Origin: Bin18 sp965242795
GTDB lineage: Bacteria > Desulfobacterota > Binatia > Bin18
Assembly (NCBI GenBank): GCA_965242795.1
Contig: OZ251505.1
Coordinates: 3,968,001 to 4,032,000, forward strand
Length of the DNA: 64,000 nucleotides
Direction of reading: 5' to 3'
Shown here: in pieces, positions 30,206 to 39,904 of the stretch
How the letters are laid out: the number at the start of each line of letters is the position of its first letter
How positions within the stretch are numbered: the first letter of the stretch is position 1
Notes under the pieces: generated by a model
The model's input: the letters and a program-made list of their open reading frames with translations, nothing else
Databases searched by the model: none
What the model was told of the DNA's origin: nothing
Made by a program: the position numbers and the translations under genes

Positions 30206-32374
30206 CTAGCGCCGATGCCGACGCCGGGCGTAGGCGACGAGTCCGCCGATCAGCAAAATGACGCCGGGTTGCGCCAGAATCGCGACGTAGAACAAGCGGC
30301 GCGTCTGTTCCGCGGTCAGAATCAAGCTCGAAATTTTTCCTTGAATGGAGTCGTCGCGCGGTCGTTCGGTGATGAACGCCTCGTCCTTCACCAGCCACTG
30401 GACGGTGTTCAGAAACAGATCGCGATTGCCCAGGAGCGACAACCGGGCGTTACTCGCAAAATCGCTGTCCCCGTACACCACGAGCCGCGCTGCCGGCGTG
30501 CCGTCTTCTTCACCGGCCCGGTCGTCCGACTCGGCGAGGGTCACGGCCACGGCGAGCGAGACCGGGCCGGGCCGGGCCCGGCTCCCCTCCAAATCCACGG
30601 CGTCGTCCGCGCCGGTCGCGCCGGCCCGAAATCTCGCCCAGGCGCCGGGTCCGGTCCGGCAGAACGGTTCGGCAGACCGGACGTTGGCCGGCCTGTCCGC
30701 CGCGGGCTCCACCGACCGCGAGAGCGGGAAGATCGTGCTGACGCGGAAGTCGCGCACGATGGGGACGCCGGTATTGTACAACGACACCAGCGGGCTCAGG
30801 GCGTCGCCGCCGAACAGGCGGTTCTGGGGATCGTACACCACGTCCTGCGCGAGTTGGACGCCGTAGCGCGCCAGAAACTCGGTCAGGTTCGGGGCCGGCA
30901 TTGGGTCGAGCATGAACAGCAGGCTGCCGCCGGCCTCCAGATAGGCCCCGAGCCGGGCGAGCTCGTCGGGCAACAGGTCGGTCTGCGGCCCGCTGACGAC
31001 GACCGCGGCCGCCCCGTCCGGTACGCGCGCGACGCGGCCCAACATCAGGGGGCGGATGACGAAGTTCTCGTTGCGCAGCGACGCGGCCGCCTCGCTGTAG
31101 CCGTGCTGCGGTTGTCCGCTGGTCGGGTCCTTTTCGCCGTGGCCGCCCACGAAATAGAGCGTCTTCTCTTCTTCGCGCAAGAATTGGTAGAGCCCCTCGG
31201 CGATGCTCTTTTCATTTGTCCCGGACAGCAGCTTGCGTTGTCCGGCGTATTCCAGCACCGCGGTGCCATAGTGCGTGGCGCCGTATTCGCGTGCCAGGCC
31301 GACGTTCCGGTCGCGGTGCAGAATGCGGTAGCCGAAGCGGGAATTCTCGGCCGTGAAGCGCTTGAGCACGTCCTCGTAGCGCTGGTAGGCGTCCGGCGAA
31401 CCGCCGAAGAAGAGGGTGAGCCGCACGTCGTCGTCGAGGTCGGCGAGCAAGCTTTTGGTCTGCGGCGAAAGCGACAGCGTTTTGGTCGGCGTCAAGTCCC
31501 AGCGGACGTTGTGCCGGATCGACAGGGTTTGCAGGCCGACCAGGCCGGCCAGAATGAACAGGTCGAGTACGGCGACCGTCAGCCATCGTTTGCGGCTCGG
31601 CGTGGCGAGAAAGGTCTTGAGCGACGAGAACTCGCCCCGTCCGCGCCAGCGCCGCGAGCGGAGCGCTTGCCACGTCAGCAGCAGGAAGAACCCGGCAAAG
31701 AACAGAAAAAAGCTGATTTCCTGCGTGTCGATCGCGCCGCGCGCGAAATTGTAGAACCGGTCGAACAACGAAATTTGTAGCAGCGTGTTCAGCCACACCT
31801 CGCTGATCGCCTGCTCGTTCCAGGTCAGCGACCAGAACAGGACCAGCACGCCCAGCGTGGACATGGCGGCGATGGCTTGGCTGTCGGTCAGCGACGATAA
31901 GAGGAGGCCGACGCTGATGAACACCACGCCGATCAGGAACAGCCCCAGATAGCCGGGCAACAACGCCGGCCAGTGCACGTCCGCCTCCCAGCCGGACAGG
32001 ATCAGCGGGTAGAGCAGGGTGAGCCCGAGGACGACCAGCAGCAGGCTGGCCGCGGCGAGGAATTTGCCCAGCAGGACGCTCCGCTCGGGAATCGGGTACG
32101 TCCACAACAGATCGAGGGTGCCGAGTTTCTTTTCCTCGGCGAACGACCGGGCGGTGATGGCCGGCACCAGGAGCAGCAGGACGTAGCGCAAGTCGTGAAA
32201 GAAGAACTCCCACAGCCCGCGTTCCAGGCTCTGGCCGCCCCACATCATGAAGAAGCTGATGTCGGTGTAGAAGAAGAACCCGCCCAGGGCGAGCGCCACC
32301 GCCACGATGGCGTAGGCCAGGAACAGCCCGAAATAGGCGTGCAGTTCCCTGACGAAGACGGCCCGCAAAACCAT
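30206..32374 (-). CDS. Fused ABC-2 permease (GldF-like) and auxiliary GldG-like protein
   Basis: A 722-residue protein. Residues 1 to about 265 form an ABC-2 permease with about six membrane helices (for example LFLAYAIVAVALALGGFFF), including the EEKKLGTLDLLWTYP cytoplasmic stretch of the GldF family. A further helix (VLDLFILAGLVGLQTL) starts the GldG part, which has the ABC_transp_aux domain (LYFVGGHGEKDP, GGSLLFMLDP, VYGDSDFASN) and a last membrane helix near residues 690-712. GldF and GldG are normally separate proteins. The start is ATG 32374, 31 bp after the ATPase gene. Cargo unknown; gliding is not implied outside Bacteroidetes. Confidence 0.9.
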   Translation of the reverse strand: MVLRAVFVRELHAYFGLFLAYAIVAVALALGGFFFYTDISFFMMWGGQSLERGLWEFFFHDLRYVLLLLVPAITARSFAEEKKLGTLDLLWTYPIPERSVLLGKFLAAASLLLVVLGLTLLYPLILSGWEADVHWPALLPGYLGLFLIGVVFISVGLLLSSLTDSQAIAAMSTLGVLVLFWSLTWNEQAISEVWLNTLLQISLFDRFYNFARGAIDTQEISFFLFFAGFFLLLTWQALRSRRWRGRGEFSSLKTFLATPSRKRWLTVAVLDLFILAGLVGLQTLSIRHNVRWDLTPTKTLSLSPQTKSLLADLDDDVRLTLFFGGSPDAYQRYEDVLKRFTAENSRFGYRILHRDRNVGLAREYGATHYGTAVLEYAGQRKLLSGTNEKSIAEGLYQFLREEEKTLYFVGGHGEKDPTSGQPQHGYSEAAASLRNENFVIRPLMLGRVARVPDGAAAVVVSGPQTDLLPDELARLGAYLEAGGSLLFMLDPMPAPNLTEFLARYGVQLAQDVVYDPQNRLFGGDALSPLVSLYNTGVPIVRDFRVSTIFPLSRSVEPAADRPANVRSAEPFCRTGPGAWARFRAGATGADDAVDLEGSRARPGPVSLAVAVTLAESDDRAGEEDGTPAARLVVYGDSDFASNARLSLLGNRDLFLNTVQWLVKDEAFITERPRDDSIQGKISSLILTAEQTRRLFYVAILAQPGVILLIGGLVAYARRRHRR

Positions 32375-32405
32375 GCTGTTGCTTCTTCCCGGAGCCGCGG
32401 GGCGC

Positions 32406-33368
32406 TCAGGCGCCGGCCGCGGGTCGGTCGATGACGCGCTGAAAAATTTCTTCGAGGTCCATCTCGCGGGAACGGAGCTCGAACAACCGCCAGCCGCGGC
32501 CGGCGACCGCTTCGACCACCGCCGGCCGTACGTCGCCGTGGCGCGCGGCCCGAATCGTATAGGAGGCCGGGCCGCCGCCGTCCGAAGCTTCGGCCTCGTG
32601 AGCTTCGACTCGGACGTCGTGCACGTCCGGAATCCCGCGCAGCAGGCGCTCGACCTCGTCGCGCGGACCCGCAATGTGGGCGACGACCTCGCTGGCGTCG
32701 CGCAGACGCATGGTCAGGTTGCCCGGCGTATCCAGGGCCAGCAGCCGGCCCTGTGCGATAATCATCACCCGGTCGCACGTCAGGCGGACCTCGGGCAGGA
32801 TGTGCGTGGACAGGATGACGGTACGCCGGCCGCGCATGCCGGCAATCAGGTGGCGGAACTCGGCGGCCTGTTCCGGGTCCAACCCGATGGTGGGTTCGTC
32901 GAGGATCAACACCTCGGGATCGTGCAGCAGGGCTTGGGCCAAGCCGACGCGTTGCCGGTAGCCCTTGGACAGCGTTCCGATGTACACGCGGGCCACCGAA
33001 CCGAGCGCGAGTTCCTCCATGACGCGGTCCACACGTTGGATCCGATCTGCGCCGCGCAGGCCCTTCAGCTTGCCGACGAAGTGGAGATAGCCGCCGACCT
33101 CCATCTCGGGATACAGGGAGATGTTCTCCGGCATGTAGCCCAGCCGGCGGCGGACGGCGAAGGACTCGCGCAGCACGCTGTGTCCGGCCACGCTGGCGGT
33201 GCCCGACGTAGGCGACAGGATGCAGGCCAGAATGCGCATGGTCGTCGATTTGCCGGCTCCGTTCGGCCCGAGCAATCCGACGATCTCGCCCGGCGTGACC
33301 GAGAAACTCACGTCCGCAATGGCGCGAAAGGTCCCGTACAATTTGGTCAGGCCGGCGGCTTCGATCAT
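32406..33368 (-). CDS. ABC transporter ATPase, GldA-like
   Basis: A 320-residue ATPase. Walker A is GPNGAGKST, the signature is LSKGYRQRVGLAQAL, Walker B is VLILDEPTIGLDP, and the H-loop is STHIL. The first ~220 residues are the standard domain. The C-terminal ~90 residues form the extra beta domain seen in GldA/CcmA-type exporters (from about TMRLRDASEVVAHI). It partners the fused permease directly downstream. Confidence 0.93.
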   Translation of the reverse strand: MIEAAGLTKLYGTFRAIADVSFSVTPGEIVGLLGPNGAGKSTTMRILACILSPTSGTASVAGHSVLRESFAVRRRLGYMPENISLYPEMEVGGYLHFVGKLKGLRGADRIQRVDRVMEELALGSVARVYIGTLSKGYRQRVGLAQALLHDPEVLILDEPTIGLDPEQAAEFRHLIAGMRGRRTVILSTHILPEVRLTCDRVMIIAQGRLLALDTPGNLTMRLRDASEVVAHIAGPRDEVERLLRGIPDVHDVRVEAHEAEASDGGGPASYTIRAARHGDVRPAVVEAVAGRGWRLFELRSREMDLEEIFQRVIDRPAAGA

Positions 33369-33454
33369 GGCGAACGTGTTCTTGATTCGGCAGCGAAAAG
33401 CCTGCGTCTCGAAGACGGGGCGCCGCAGGAATATCGCGGCCCGCGGTGTCGGGT

Positions 33455-34216
33455 CTAGTGGGCGCTGTGACCGCCGTCCACCGGAATGACCGCGCCGGTC
33501 ATGAAGCTCGCCTCGTCCGACGCCAGAAACAGCGCCAAGCCCACCACTTCGCGCGAATGCCCGAAGCGTTTGAGCAAATGCATGTCCGCGATCTGTTGCC
33601 AGACCGCCTCCTTGTTCTCCATGTCCTTGATGTATTCGCGCGGCATGGGCGTATCGATGGCGCCCGGACAGATCGCGTTGACGCGGATGTCGTGCTCGGC
33701 GAGATCGACGGCCATGCAGCGGGTCAGATTCACCAGCCCACCCTTGGCCGCGCCGTATGCGGCCATTTGCGGATACCCGAGGATGCCGCCTACGGACGAG
33801 ACGTTGATGATCGAACCGCCTCCTTGCCTCTGCATGTGTGCCACGACGGCCTGACTCATCAGAAACGGGCCGGTCAGATCGATCCGTAGAATCCGTTCCC
33901 ACTCCGCGAGCGTGATGTCCTGGAACGGCTTGCCCAGAATGACGCCGGCGTTGTTGTACAGTACGTCGATGCGACCGAAGCTGGCGATCGCCTTATCGAC
34001 CACCGCGGCGATGCCATCCGGGTCCGCGGTGTCGGCCTGCACCCATTCGATACGTCCTCCGGCCGAGGGAATACCCGCGGCGGTCCGTTCGATGTCGGGC
34101 AGAATATCGCTGATGACCAACGTCGCGCCTTCCTCGGCGAACGCCCGCGCTGCTTCCGCACCCTGGCCGCGCGCGGCTCCCGTAATGATTACGACTTTTC
34201 CATCTAGGCGTCCCAT
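33455..34216 (-). CDS. Short-chain dehydrogenase/reductase
   Basis: A 253-residue classical SDR. The cofactor motif is TGAARGQGA; Asp in ISDI after strand 2 suggests NAD(H). NNAG follows, then Ser in INVSSVGG and the catalytic YGAAK pair. The C-terminal PVDGGHS is typical of FabG-like enzymes acting on 3-hydroxyacyl or sugar-like alcohols. Substrate unknown. The ATG is preceded on its strand by AAAGGAGCACGAAG, a good ribosome-binding site. Confidence 0.93.
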   Translation of the reverse strand: MGRLDGKVVIITGAARGQGAEAARAFAEEGATLVISDILPDIERTAAGIPSAGGRIEWVQADTADPDGIAAVVDKAIASFGRIDVLYNNAGVILGKPFQDITLAEWERILRIDLTGPFLMSQAVVAHMQRQGGGSIINVSSVGGILGYPQMAAYGAAKGGLVNLTRCMAVDLAEHDIRVNAICPGAIDTPMPREYIKDMENKEAVWQQIADMHLLKRFGHSREVVGLALFLASDEASFMTGAVIPVDGGHSAH

Positions 34217-34466
34217 TCTTCGTGCTCCTTTGTATTTCGGTCGGTTGTATCAGGGATTCGGATCCGCAAAGAGTGCGCTTGCCTCCAGCGCGTCGGTAGC
34301 CATATCAGAAACTCGTTTAGGCCGCCAAATAGGAGCCTAATGGAGTTTTCTTTGACCGGTCTCTCTCTATCATTTTGGAAGTTGTCTTATGTCCTGGCCA
34401 TTGAGGCTTGCATGGCTAACTTAATCAGGCTAACATGGCCTTATAGAAAGATGGGGAGGAACCAGA
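34217..34466. promoter_or_regulatory. Upstream region of a toxin-antitoxin pair with GGCTAAC direct repeats
   Basis: Two GGCTAAC repeats (34414-34420 and 34428-34434) lie 14 bp apart, just over one helical turn. They are enclosed by GGCCAT (34396-34401) and ATGGCC (34435-34440), 27 bp before the antitoxin ATG. That is a plausible operator for antitoxin autorepression, but it is not proven. The rest of the gap shows nothing. Confidence 0.4.
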
Positions 34467-34793
34467 ATGATCCGAGCGACGATCTCCGAGGTCAAGGACG
34501 GCTTGAGCGCCTATCTGCGCCGAGTCAAATCGGGAGAATCCATATTAGTCACCGAGCGGCGCACGCCTGTCGCGCGCATCGTTCCGCTCGGACACGACGC
34601 GGGAGGGATTCGAGAAATGGGCGACATAGAAAAAGAGACCAAACTTGCGCGGCTGGAAGAGTCTGGCATCCTCGTCCGCCGTAGCCTGGAGAGCCCCTTG
34701 GATGTTTTAGGGCAGCCTGTGCGTCAAGGCGTCGGGGTTCTGGAAGCCTTACTCGAAGAGCGCTCGGAGGAGCGCCGCGAGGGTTCCCGGTGA
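34467..34793 (+). CDS. Phd/YefM-type antitoxin
   Basis: A 108-residue protein with the Phd/YefM N-terminal fold: ATISEVKDGLSAYLRRVKSGE, followed by ILVTERRTPVARIVPL. That domain binds the operator as a dimer. The C-terminal half is helical and should cover the toxin. GGGAGGAA precedes the ATG. The stop overlaps the GTG start of the PIN toxin. Confidence 0.87.
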   Translation: MIRATISEVKDGLSAYLRRVKSGESILVTERRTPVARIVPLGHDAGGIREMGDIEKETKLARLEESGILVRRSLESPLDVLGQPVRQGVGVLEALLEERSEERREGSR

Positions 34794-35215
34794 ATTTCTG
34801 GGACACCTCGGCCATCGTCGCCCTAGGCGTGGACGAACCCCACAGGCAACGCGCGCTCCGCGTTCTCGAAACAGACGATCAGGTTGTCGTGTGGTGGGGC
34901 ACCGCCGTCGAATACGTGTCCGCGGTCTCGCGGCGGGAACGCGCTGGAAGCCTGAAGACGGACGAGGTCGCAACGCTCCTCAATCATTTCGGCGGGTTGT
35001 CGCAGGTGTGGTACGAGGTGCAACCCGGCCAGCGGATCAAAGCCCTGGCGCAACGCCTGCTGCGTGTCCATCCGCTTCGGGCCGCGGACGGCCTGCAACT
35101 CGCGGCTGCACTCGCCGCCGCAGAGGACGATCCGTCCAGCATGGGCTTCGTCTGCTTCGACGCCCGGCTGAACCAGGCCGCGTCCCGCGAAGGATTCACT
35201 ATCCTCACGCCGTGA
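34790..35215 (+). CDS. vapC: VapC-type PIN-domain toxin
   Basis: A 141-residue PIN-domain RNase. The acidic residues of the metal site are visible: D5 (FWDTSAIV), the Glu of VEYVSA, the Asp of RAADGLQLA, and the Asp of VCFDARL. Such toxins cut tRNA or rRNA. The GTG start overlaps the antitoxin stop (GTGA), giving translational coupling. Confidence 0.9.
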   Translation: MNFWDTSAIVALGVDEPHRQRALRVLETDDQVVVWWGTAVEYVSAVSRRERAGSLKTDEVATLLNHFGGLSQVWYEVQPGQRIKALAQRLLRVHPLRAADGLQLAAALAAAEDDPSSMGFVCFDARLNQAASREGFTILTP

Positions 35216-35622
35216 CTACCGTAGGTTTTGCTCTGTCCGAGGTTGTTCAAAAGATTGTTCCGCCGCGGTCGGAGGCTCCGTTCGACGCGACTCAATGCTT
35301 TGCGGAGCCGGGGACGTCGCGCAAGCACCGCCGCAGAACTCTAGCTGGGATGTCGCTGTGAGGAAGAATGGATCCGCTGGATTCCTGCTTGCGCAGGAAT
35401 GACGGAGGAACGGCATCCCGCCCAAGGAAATCTCAAACCGATGCACTACCTGCGCGAGACTTGCCGGGCCGGAAGGGCCTGGGTATGGTGCGTTTCGCAT
35501 CGGACAGGAGCATGTCGTCCTGCGCTTCATCGACCGCCTTCCTTTCGGATGGCGACTTGCGAGAACGTCACAAGTTGTTGTCTTTCAGACCCGGATGTAT
35601 CGGACAGCGTGAGAGGTGAATC
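35216..35622. repeat. Gene-poor gap with a REP-like hairpin
   Basis: There is no supported gene in these ~400 bp. A GGATTCCTGC-TTGC-GCAGGAATG hairpin lies at about 35376-35400, related to the elements at 1286 and 29976. Confidence 0.6.
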
Positions 35623-37347
35623 ATGGCGGAGATCGATCCGATTACCTTGGCCGTCATTCAGGGCGTGCTGGAATCCACGCAGCGCGAGATGACGCTCACG
35701 ATCGAAAAAACCTCGCGCTCGTCGGTCTTCAACATCGCGCGGGACTATTCCAACGCGCTGTTCAGCGGCAACGGGGAGATGGTCCTGCAGGGCCAGGACA
35801 TCCCGATTCATCTCGGTTCGCTCATGCCGGCGCTGCGCAGCGTGGCCGATTATTTTGCCGACGACATTCATCCGGGCGACGTGTTCTACCACAACGACCC
35901 GGCCTGGAGCGGGTCCCACATCGTCGATTGCTGCATGTACAAGCCGGTCTTCTACCGCGACGAACTCGTGTTCTGGACGGTCAGCAAGGGCCACGTGACG
36001 GACATCGGCGGGCCGGTGCCCGCGGGCTACAACCCCGATGCGAAAGAGATTTACGCCGAGGGGTTGCGCATTCCGCCGCTCAAGATCCGGGACCGCGGCA
36101 CAGAACGGCGCGACGTCGTGAATTTCATCCTGACGAACGTACGCTCGCGCCGCCTCCAGGCCGGGGACATGCGCGCCCAACTCGCCGCGGTCACCATCGG
36201 CGAGCGCAACCTGATCGGGCTGCTCGACAAATACGGCAGGGACACCGTCATGGCCGGCATGACGCAATTGCTCGATCTGGCCGAGGCGCAGATGCGCGCG
36301 TTCATCGCCGACATTCCCGACGGGCGTTACCGGGGCAGTTCGGTGCTCGAAGATGCCGGCCACGGCTGCGGCGACATCGAAATCGCGGCGGACGTAACGG
36401 TCGAGGGCGACCGCATGGAGGTGACGTTGTCGAGCCCGCCGCAGATTCCGTATTTCATCAACTCGTACGCGGCCAACTCGCTGTCCGGGGTGTATCTCGG
36501 GCTGATGATGTTCGCCCAGCTTCCGCCGCCGTACAACGCAGGCCTGTACCGACCGCTGTCGGTCGACGTCGGCCCGCCCGGCACGCTCACCAACGCCAGA
36601 GAGCCGGCCCCGCACTGCAACTGCACGACCACTCCGTCGGAGTCGATCACCGACGCGGTACGCATGGCTCTGGAACAGGCGTTGCCCGAACGCGCGGTCG
36701 CCTCGTGGGGCCACTCCAACGGGCTGAACATCGCCGGGAAAGATTATCGGTCGGGCGAAGACTACGTGTCCATGATTCTGGCGACGATCATCAGCGGCGG
36801 CGGGGCGTCGCACAAAACCGACGGTTGGCCCGCGGTCGGCCCGCAGTGCTGCTTCGGCGCGCTCACCAGCGGTGACGTCGAAATCCTCGAATACCAGTAC
36901 CCGATCATCATCCACCGGTACGGCCTGATGACCGACTCGGGCGGCGCCGGCAAACTGCGCGGCGGCTCGGGCACGCATTGGGAGGTCGAGCCGCTGCGCG
37001 ACCCGATGACGGTCGTCATGTTCGGCGAGGGCCGCCGCTATCCCGCGCAGGGTGCGTTGGGTGCCGTCTCGACGTTGCAAGAACCCAAGGTCGGGCGCGC
37101 GCTCTATTACAAGCAGGACGCCCGCGTCGAGGAGATCAAGACCAACCGCATCGTCGAGATCGAGCCCGGCGAACGCTTCGCCAACCAGAATCCGGGCGGC
37201 GGCGGCGTGGGGGACCCGCGCGACCGCGACCGGGACAAAGTCCTGAAAGACGTGAAGAACGGTTTCGTCTCCGTCCGGGCCGCGTGGGAAGAGTACGGCG
37301 TCCGAATCGAAGCCGACGCGCCGCGCAAACTCGCCGTCGGCAAATGA
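35623..37347 (+). CDS. hyuB: Hydantoinase B / 5-oxoprolinase subunit-B-like protein
   Basis: A 574-residue member of the hydantoinase B/oxoprolinase family, which with subunit A opens hydantoin or 5-oxoproline rings using ATP, or carboxylates acetone-like substrates. It begins ITLAVIQGVLESTQREMTLT. It has FYHNDPAWSGSHI, the metal-type motif of the family, followed by VFWTVSKGHVTDIGG. The C-terminal part carries SGGAGKLRGGSG and NPGGGGVGDPRDR. Subunit A is at 37805, separated by one small membrane-protein gene. Confidence 0.92.
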   Translation: MAEIDPITLAVIQGVLESTQREMTLTIEKTSRSSVFNIARDYSNALFSGNGEMVLQGQDIPIHLGSLMPALRSVADYFADDIHPGDVFYHNDPAWSGSHIVDCCMYKPVFYRDELVFWTVSKGHVTDIGGPVPAGYNPDAKEIYAEGLRIPPLKIRDRGTERRDVVNFILTNVRSRRLQAGDMRAQLAAVTIGERNLIGLLDKYGRDTVMAGMTQLLDLAEAQMRAFIADIPDGRYRGSSVLEDAGHGCGDIEIAADVTVEGDRMEVTLSSPPQIPYFINSYAANSLSGVYLGLMMFAQLPPPYNAGLYRPLSVDVGPPGTLTNAREPAPHCNCTTTPSESITDAVRMALEQALPERAVASWGHSNGLNIAGKDYRSGEDYVSMILATIISGGGASHKTDGWPAVGPQCCFGALTSGDVEILEYQYPIIIHRYGLMTDSGGAGKLRGGSGTHWEVEPLRDPMTVVMFGEGRRYPAQGALGAVSTLQEPKVGRALYYKQDARVEEIKTNRIVEIEPGERFANQNPGGGGVGDPRDRDRDKVLKDVKNGFVSVRAAWEEYGVRIEADAPRKLAVGK

Positions 37348-37395
37348 ACCGCCACAAATAAAGTGGAAAGAGAATATCGGAAGGAAGGGCATGTC

Positions 37396-37791
37396 ATGTC
37401 CGAATACGAAGTCGCCAACCTCGGCCTTCAGCAAGCCAATCTCGACATCCAGCAGGCCAACCTCGGCCTCCGGCAGGCCGCCCTCGGTCTCCAGCAAGCT
37501 GCCCTTACGGCGACCTACTGGCAGACCGGCATCAGCGCCGGGTTGAGTCTTCTCACCTTGATCGTCTCGTCCTGCCTCGTCCTGTACGGATTCCGACTCA
37601 TGCGTCGCGGTACGGAGCGACGTGCGCGAGAAGCCGATCAGCGGCATACCGAGGCCATGGCCGCACTCCGTACCCTCATCAGCGGCATGGAGCAGGGGGC
37701 GCGGGAAGCCGAGCAGCGGCACACCGAAGCCATGACCGCACTCCGCACCCTCATCGAGCGCACCGCACCCCCGGGTGCCTCCGATGCTTGA
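37396..37791 (+). CDS. Small membrane protein with LQQA repeats and coiled coil (paralogue 1)
   Basis: A 131-residue protein of no known family. It has an N-terminal repeat (LGLQQANLDIQQANLGLRQAALGLQQAAL, broken here in the protein by no Pro), one membrane helix (ISAGLSLLTLIVSSCLVLYGF), then RLMRRG and two near-identical heptad segments, AEQRHTEAMTALRTLI and ADQRHTEAMAALRTLI. ATG 37396 is preceded by GGAAGG and matches the start of its paralogue at 48249. It sits between the two hydantoinase genes and its stop lies 14 bp before hyuA. The role is unknown; a scaffold or membrane tether is only a guess. Confidence 0.75.
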   Translation: MSEYEVANLGLQQANLDIQQANLGLRQAALGLQQAALTATYWQTGISAGLSLLTLIVSSCLVLYGFRLMRRGTERRAREADQRHTEAMAALRTLISGMEQGAREAEQRHTEAMTALRTLIERTAPPGASDA

Positions 37792-37804
37792 CGAAGCGCC
37801 TCCG

Positions 37805-39904
37805 ATGTCACGTCATACTGCCGGTCCCAGCCACGCTTACCGCCTCGGTATCGACACCGGCGGGACGTTCACCGACTTCATTCTGAGTTCCGCGGGAGAG
37901 GGCATCCGGCTCTACAAGACGCCGTCCACCCCGCACGACCCGACCGCGGCCGTGCACGATGGGCTCGGGCAGGTCGCCGCGGACATCGGCTGCGACGTCG
38001 CCGCGTTCTTGCAGGATTGCGACTTGGTGATTCTGGGGACGACCGTCGGCGTGAACGCGCTGATCGAGCACAAGGGCGCCAAGACCGGCCTGTTCTGTAC
38101 CGCGGGCCACGAGGATTCGCTCGAAATCCGGCTCGGCCACAAGGAGGACGGACACCGTTACGACGCGGATTTTCCGCAGGCGACCATGCTCGTGCCGCGT
38201 GCGCTGCGCATTCCGGTCCGCGGGCGAGTACTGAGCACGGGCGAGGTGCGCACGCCGCTCGACGAGAACGACGTGCGCCGCGGCATCCGGCTGTTTCAGG
38301 ACGAAGGTGTGGAGGCGGTCGCCGTCTCGCTGTTGTGGTCGTTTCTGCACCCCGACCACGAGCGGCGGATTGCCGAGATGGTGCGCGCCGCAATGCCCGA
38401 CGCGTACGTGACGCTGTCGGTCGATCTGTTGCCCCAGATCCGCGAGTACACGCGCACCAGCACGACGGTGGTGAACGCCTACATCGGCCCGATCATCCGG
38501 CGCTACGTCGAGCGTATGGAGCACTTTTTCCGCGACCTCGGCTACGCCGGGCAGGTGCGTTACATGCAGAGCAACGGCGGCCTGACGACCGGACCGTTTC
38601 TGACCGATCAGGGCATCTACGCCCTGAACTCGGGGCCCGCGGCCGGGCCGAACGCAGGGTTGTTCTTCGCCGAAAGTAGGGATGCGCGGGACGTGATTAC
38701 CGTGGACATGGGCGGCACGAGTTTCGACATCAGCCTCAGCAAGGACGGTAAGACGAACGTGCTCAAGGACTTCGATTTTCTGCGCTACCGGATCGGGGTC
38801 CCCATGCTCCAGGTGGAGACGCTGGGCGCCGGCGGGGGCAGCATCGCGTTCGTCAACCCGCTGGGTCTGCTGCAGGTCGGCCCGGAAAGTGCGGGCGCGC
38901 AGCCGGGGCCGGCGGCATACGGCCGCGGCGGCCGGCGGGCGACCGTCACCGACGCGCTGGTCGTGCTGGGCTATCTGAACAACGAGTCGCTCCTCGGCGG
39001 CCGGCTGCGGATCGACGCGGCGGCGGCCCGCGCCGCCATTGCCGCGGACGTGGCCCGGCCACTCAAGCTCGACGTGGAACAGGCCGCGCACGGCATCTTC
39101 ACGGTCGTCAACTCGAACATGGTCAGCGGCATCCGGCGTGTGTCCATCGAAAAGGGCTACGACCCGCGCGACTTCATCATGGTCGTGGGTGGCGGTGCCG
39201 GTCCGGCCCACGCCGGACGCCTCGCCGCGGAACTCGGCATTCCGACCATCCTGATTCCCAAAGTGTCGTCGGCGTTCTGTGCGTTCGGTGAAATTCTGTC
39301 GGACATGAAGCACAGCTATCTGTCGTCGAGCGCGGTTCGCGTGGACAGCATCGACTACGCCTACCTCAACGGCCTGTTCGCCGGTATGGAGCGCCGCGGC
39401 CGCGCCGAATTACGCTTGGCCGGCGTGGCACCCGAGGCGATCGAAATCGCCCGCTCTCTCGACATGCGCTACGTGGATCAGGTCCACGAGTGCCAGGTCG
39501 ATATTCCGAACGCCGACGTATCCCCGGACACCATCGACACGATTGCCGAGGCGTTCCACCGCCGTCACGAGGAACTATTCACTTATTGCGAGCGCGACAA
39601 CGCCGTGGAGATCATGAACGCCGAGTCCACGCTGGTGGGCCGCGTGCCGCGGCCGCGGCTGCCGACGCTGGCCGCAGGCAGCGCCGATCCGTCCGCGGCG
39701 CAGATCGGCGAGCGCCCGGCGTTCTTCGCGGATGCCGGCGGCTTCGTCCCCACGCCGGTGTACGACGGCGCGCGGCTGCTTGCGGGCAACCGCGTCGTCG
39801 GCCCGGCAATCATCGAAGAAGAGACCACGTCGGTCGTCGTATTCCCCGGCTGGCAAGTCCGTCTGGACGACCCGGGGGTGTACGTCATGACCGTTGACGA
39901 TTAG
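37805..39904 (+). CDS. hyuA: Hydantoinase A / 5-oxoprolinase subunit-A-like ATPase
   Basis: A 699-residue protein of the hydantoinase A family (actin/hexokinase-like ATPase fold). The first ATP loop is GIDTGGTFTDF and the second is DMGGTSFDIS; VVGGGAGPAHAGRLA completes the nucleotide site. It phosphorylates the ring substrate that subunit B then helps to hydrolyse. ATG 37805 was chosen; an in-frame ATG at 37784 would overlap the upstream gene. Substrate specificity (hydantoin, 5-oxoproline, N-methylhydantoin) cannot be read from sequence. Confidence 0.92.
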   Translation: MSRHTAGPSHAYRLGIDTGGTFTDFILSSAGEGIRLYKTPSTPHDPTAAVHDGLGQVAADIGCDVAAFLQDCDLVILGTTVGVNALIEHKGAKTGLFCTAGHEDSLEIRLGHKEDGHRYDADFPQATMLVPRALRIPVRGRVLSTGEVRTPLDENDVRRGIRLFQDEGVEAVAVSLLWSFLHPDHERRIAEMVRAAMPDAYVTLSVDLLPQIREYTRTSTTVVNAYIGPIIRRYVERMEHFFRDLGYAGQVRYMQSNGGLTTGPFLTDQGIYALNSGPAAGPNAGLFFAESRDARDVITVDMGGTSFDISLSKDGKTNVLKDFDFLRYRIGVPMLQVETLGAGGGSIAFVNPLGLLQVGPESAGAQPGPAAYGRGGRRATVTDALVVLGYLNNESLLGGRLRIDAAAARAAIAADVARPLKLDVEQAAHGIFTVVNSNMVSGIRRVSIEKGYDPRDFIMVVGGGAGPAHAGRLAAELGIPTILIPKVSSAFCAFGEILSDMKHSYLSSSAVRVDSIDYAYLNGLFAGMERRGRAELRLAGVAPEAIEIARSLDMRYVDQVHECQVDIPNADVSPDTIDTIAEAFHRRHEELFTYCERDNAVEIMNAESTLVGRVPRPRLPTLAAGSADPSAAQIGERPAFFADAGGFVPTPVYDGARLLAGNRVVGPAIIEEETTSVVVFPGWQVRLDDPGVYVMTVDD

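Noticed and set aside
35527..37722. Minus-strand frame (731 codons) over hydantoinase B
   Set aside because: Shadow; the plus strand has clear hydantoinase B motifs.
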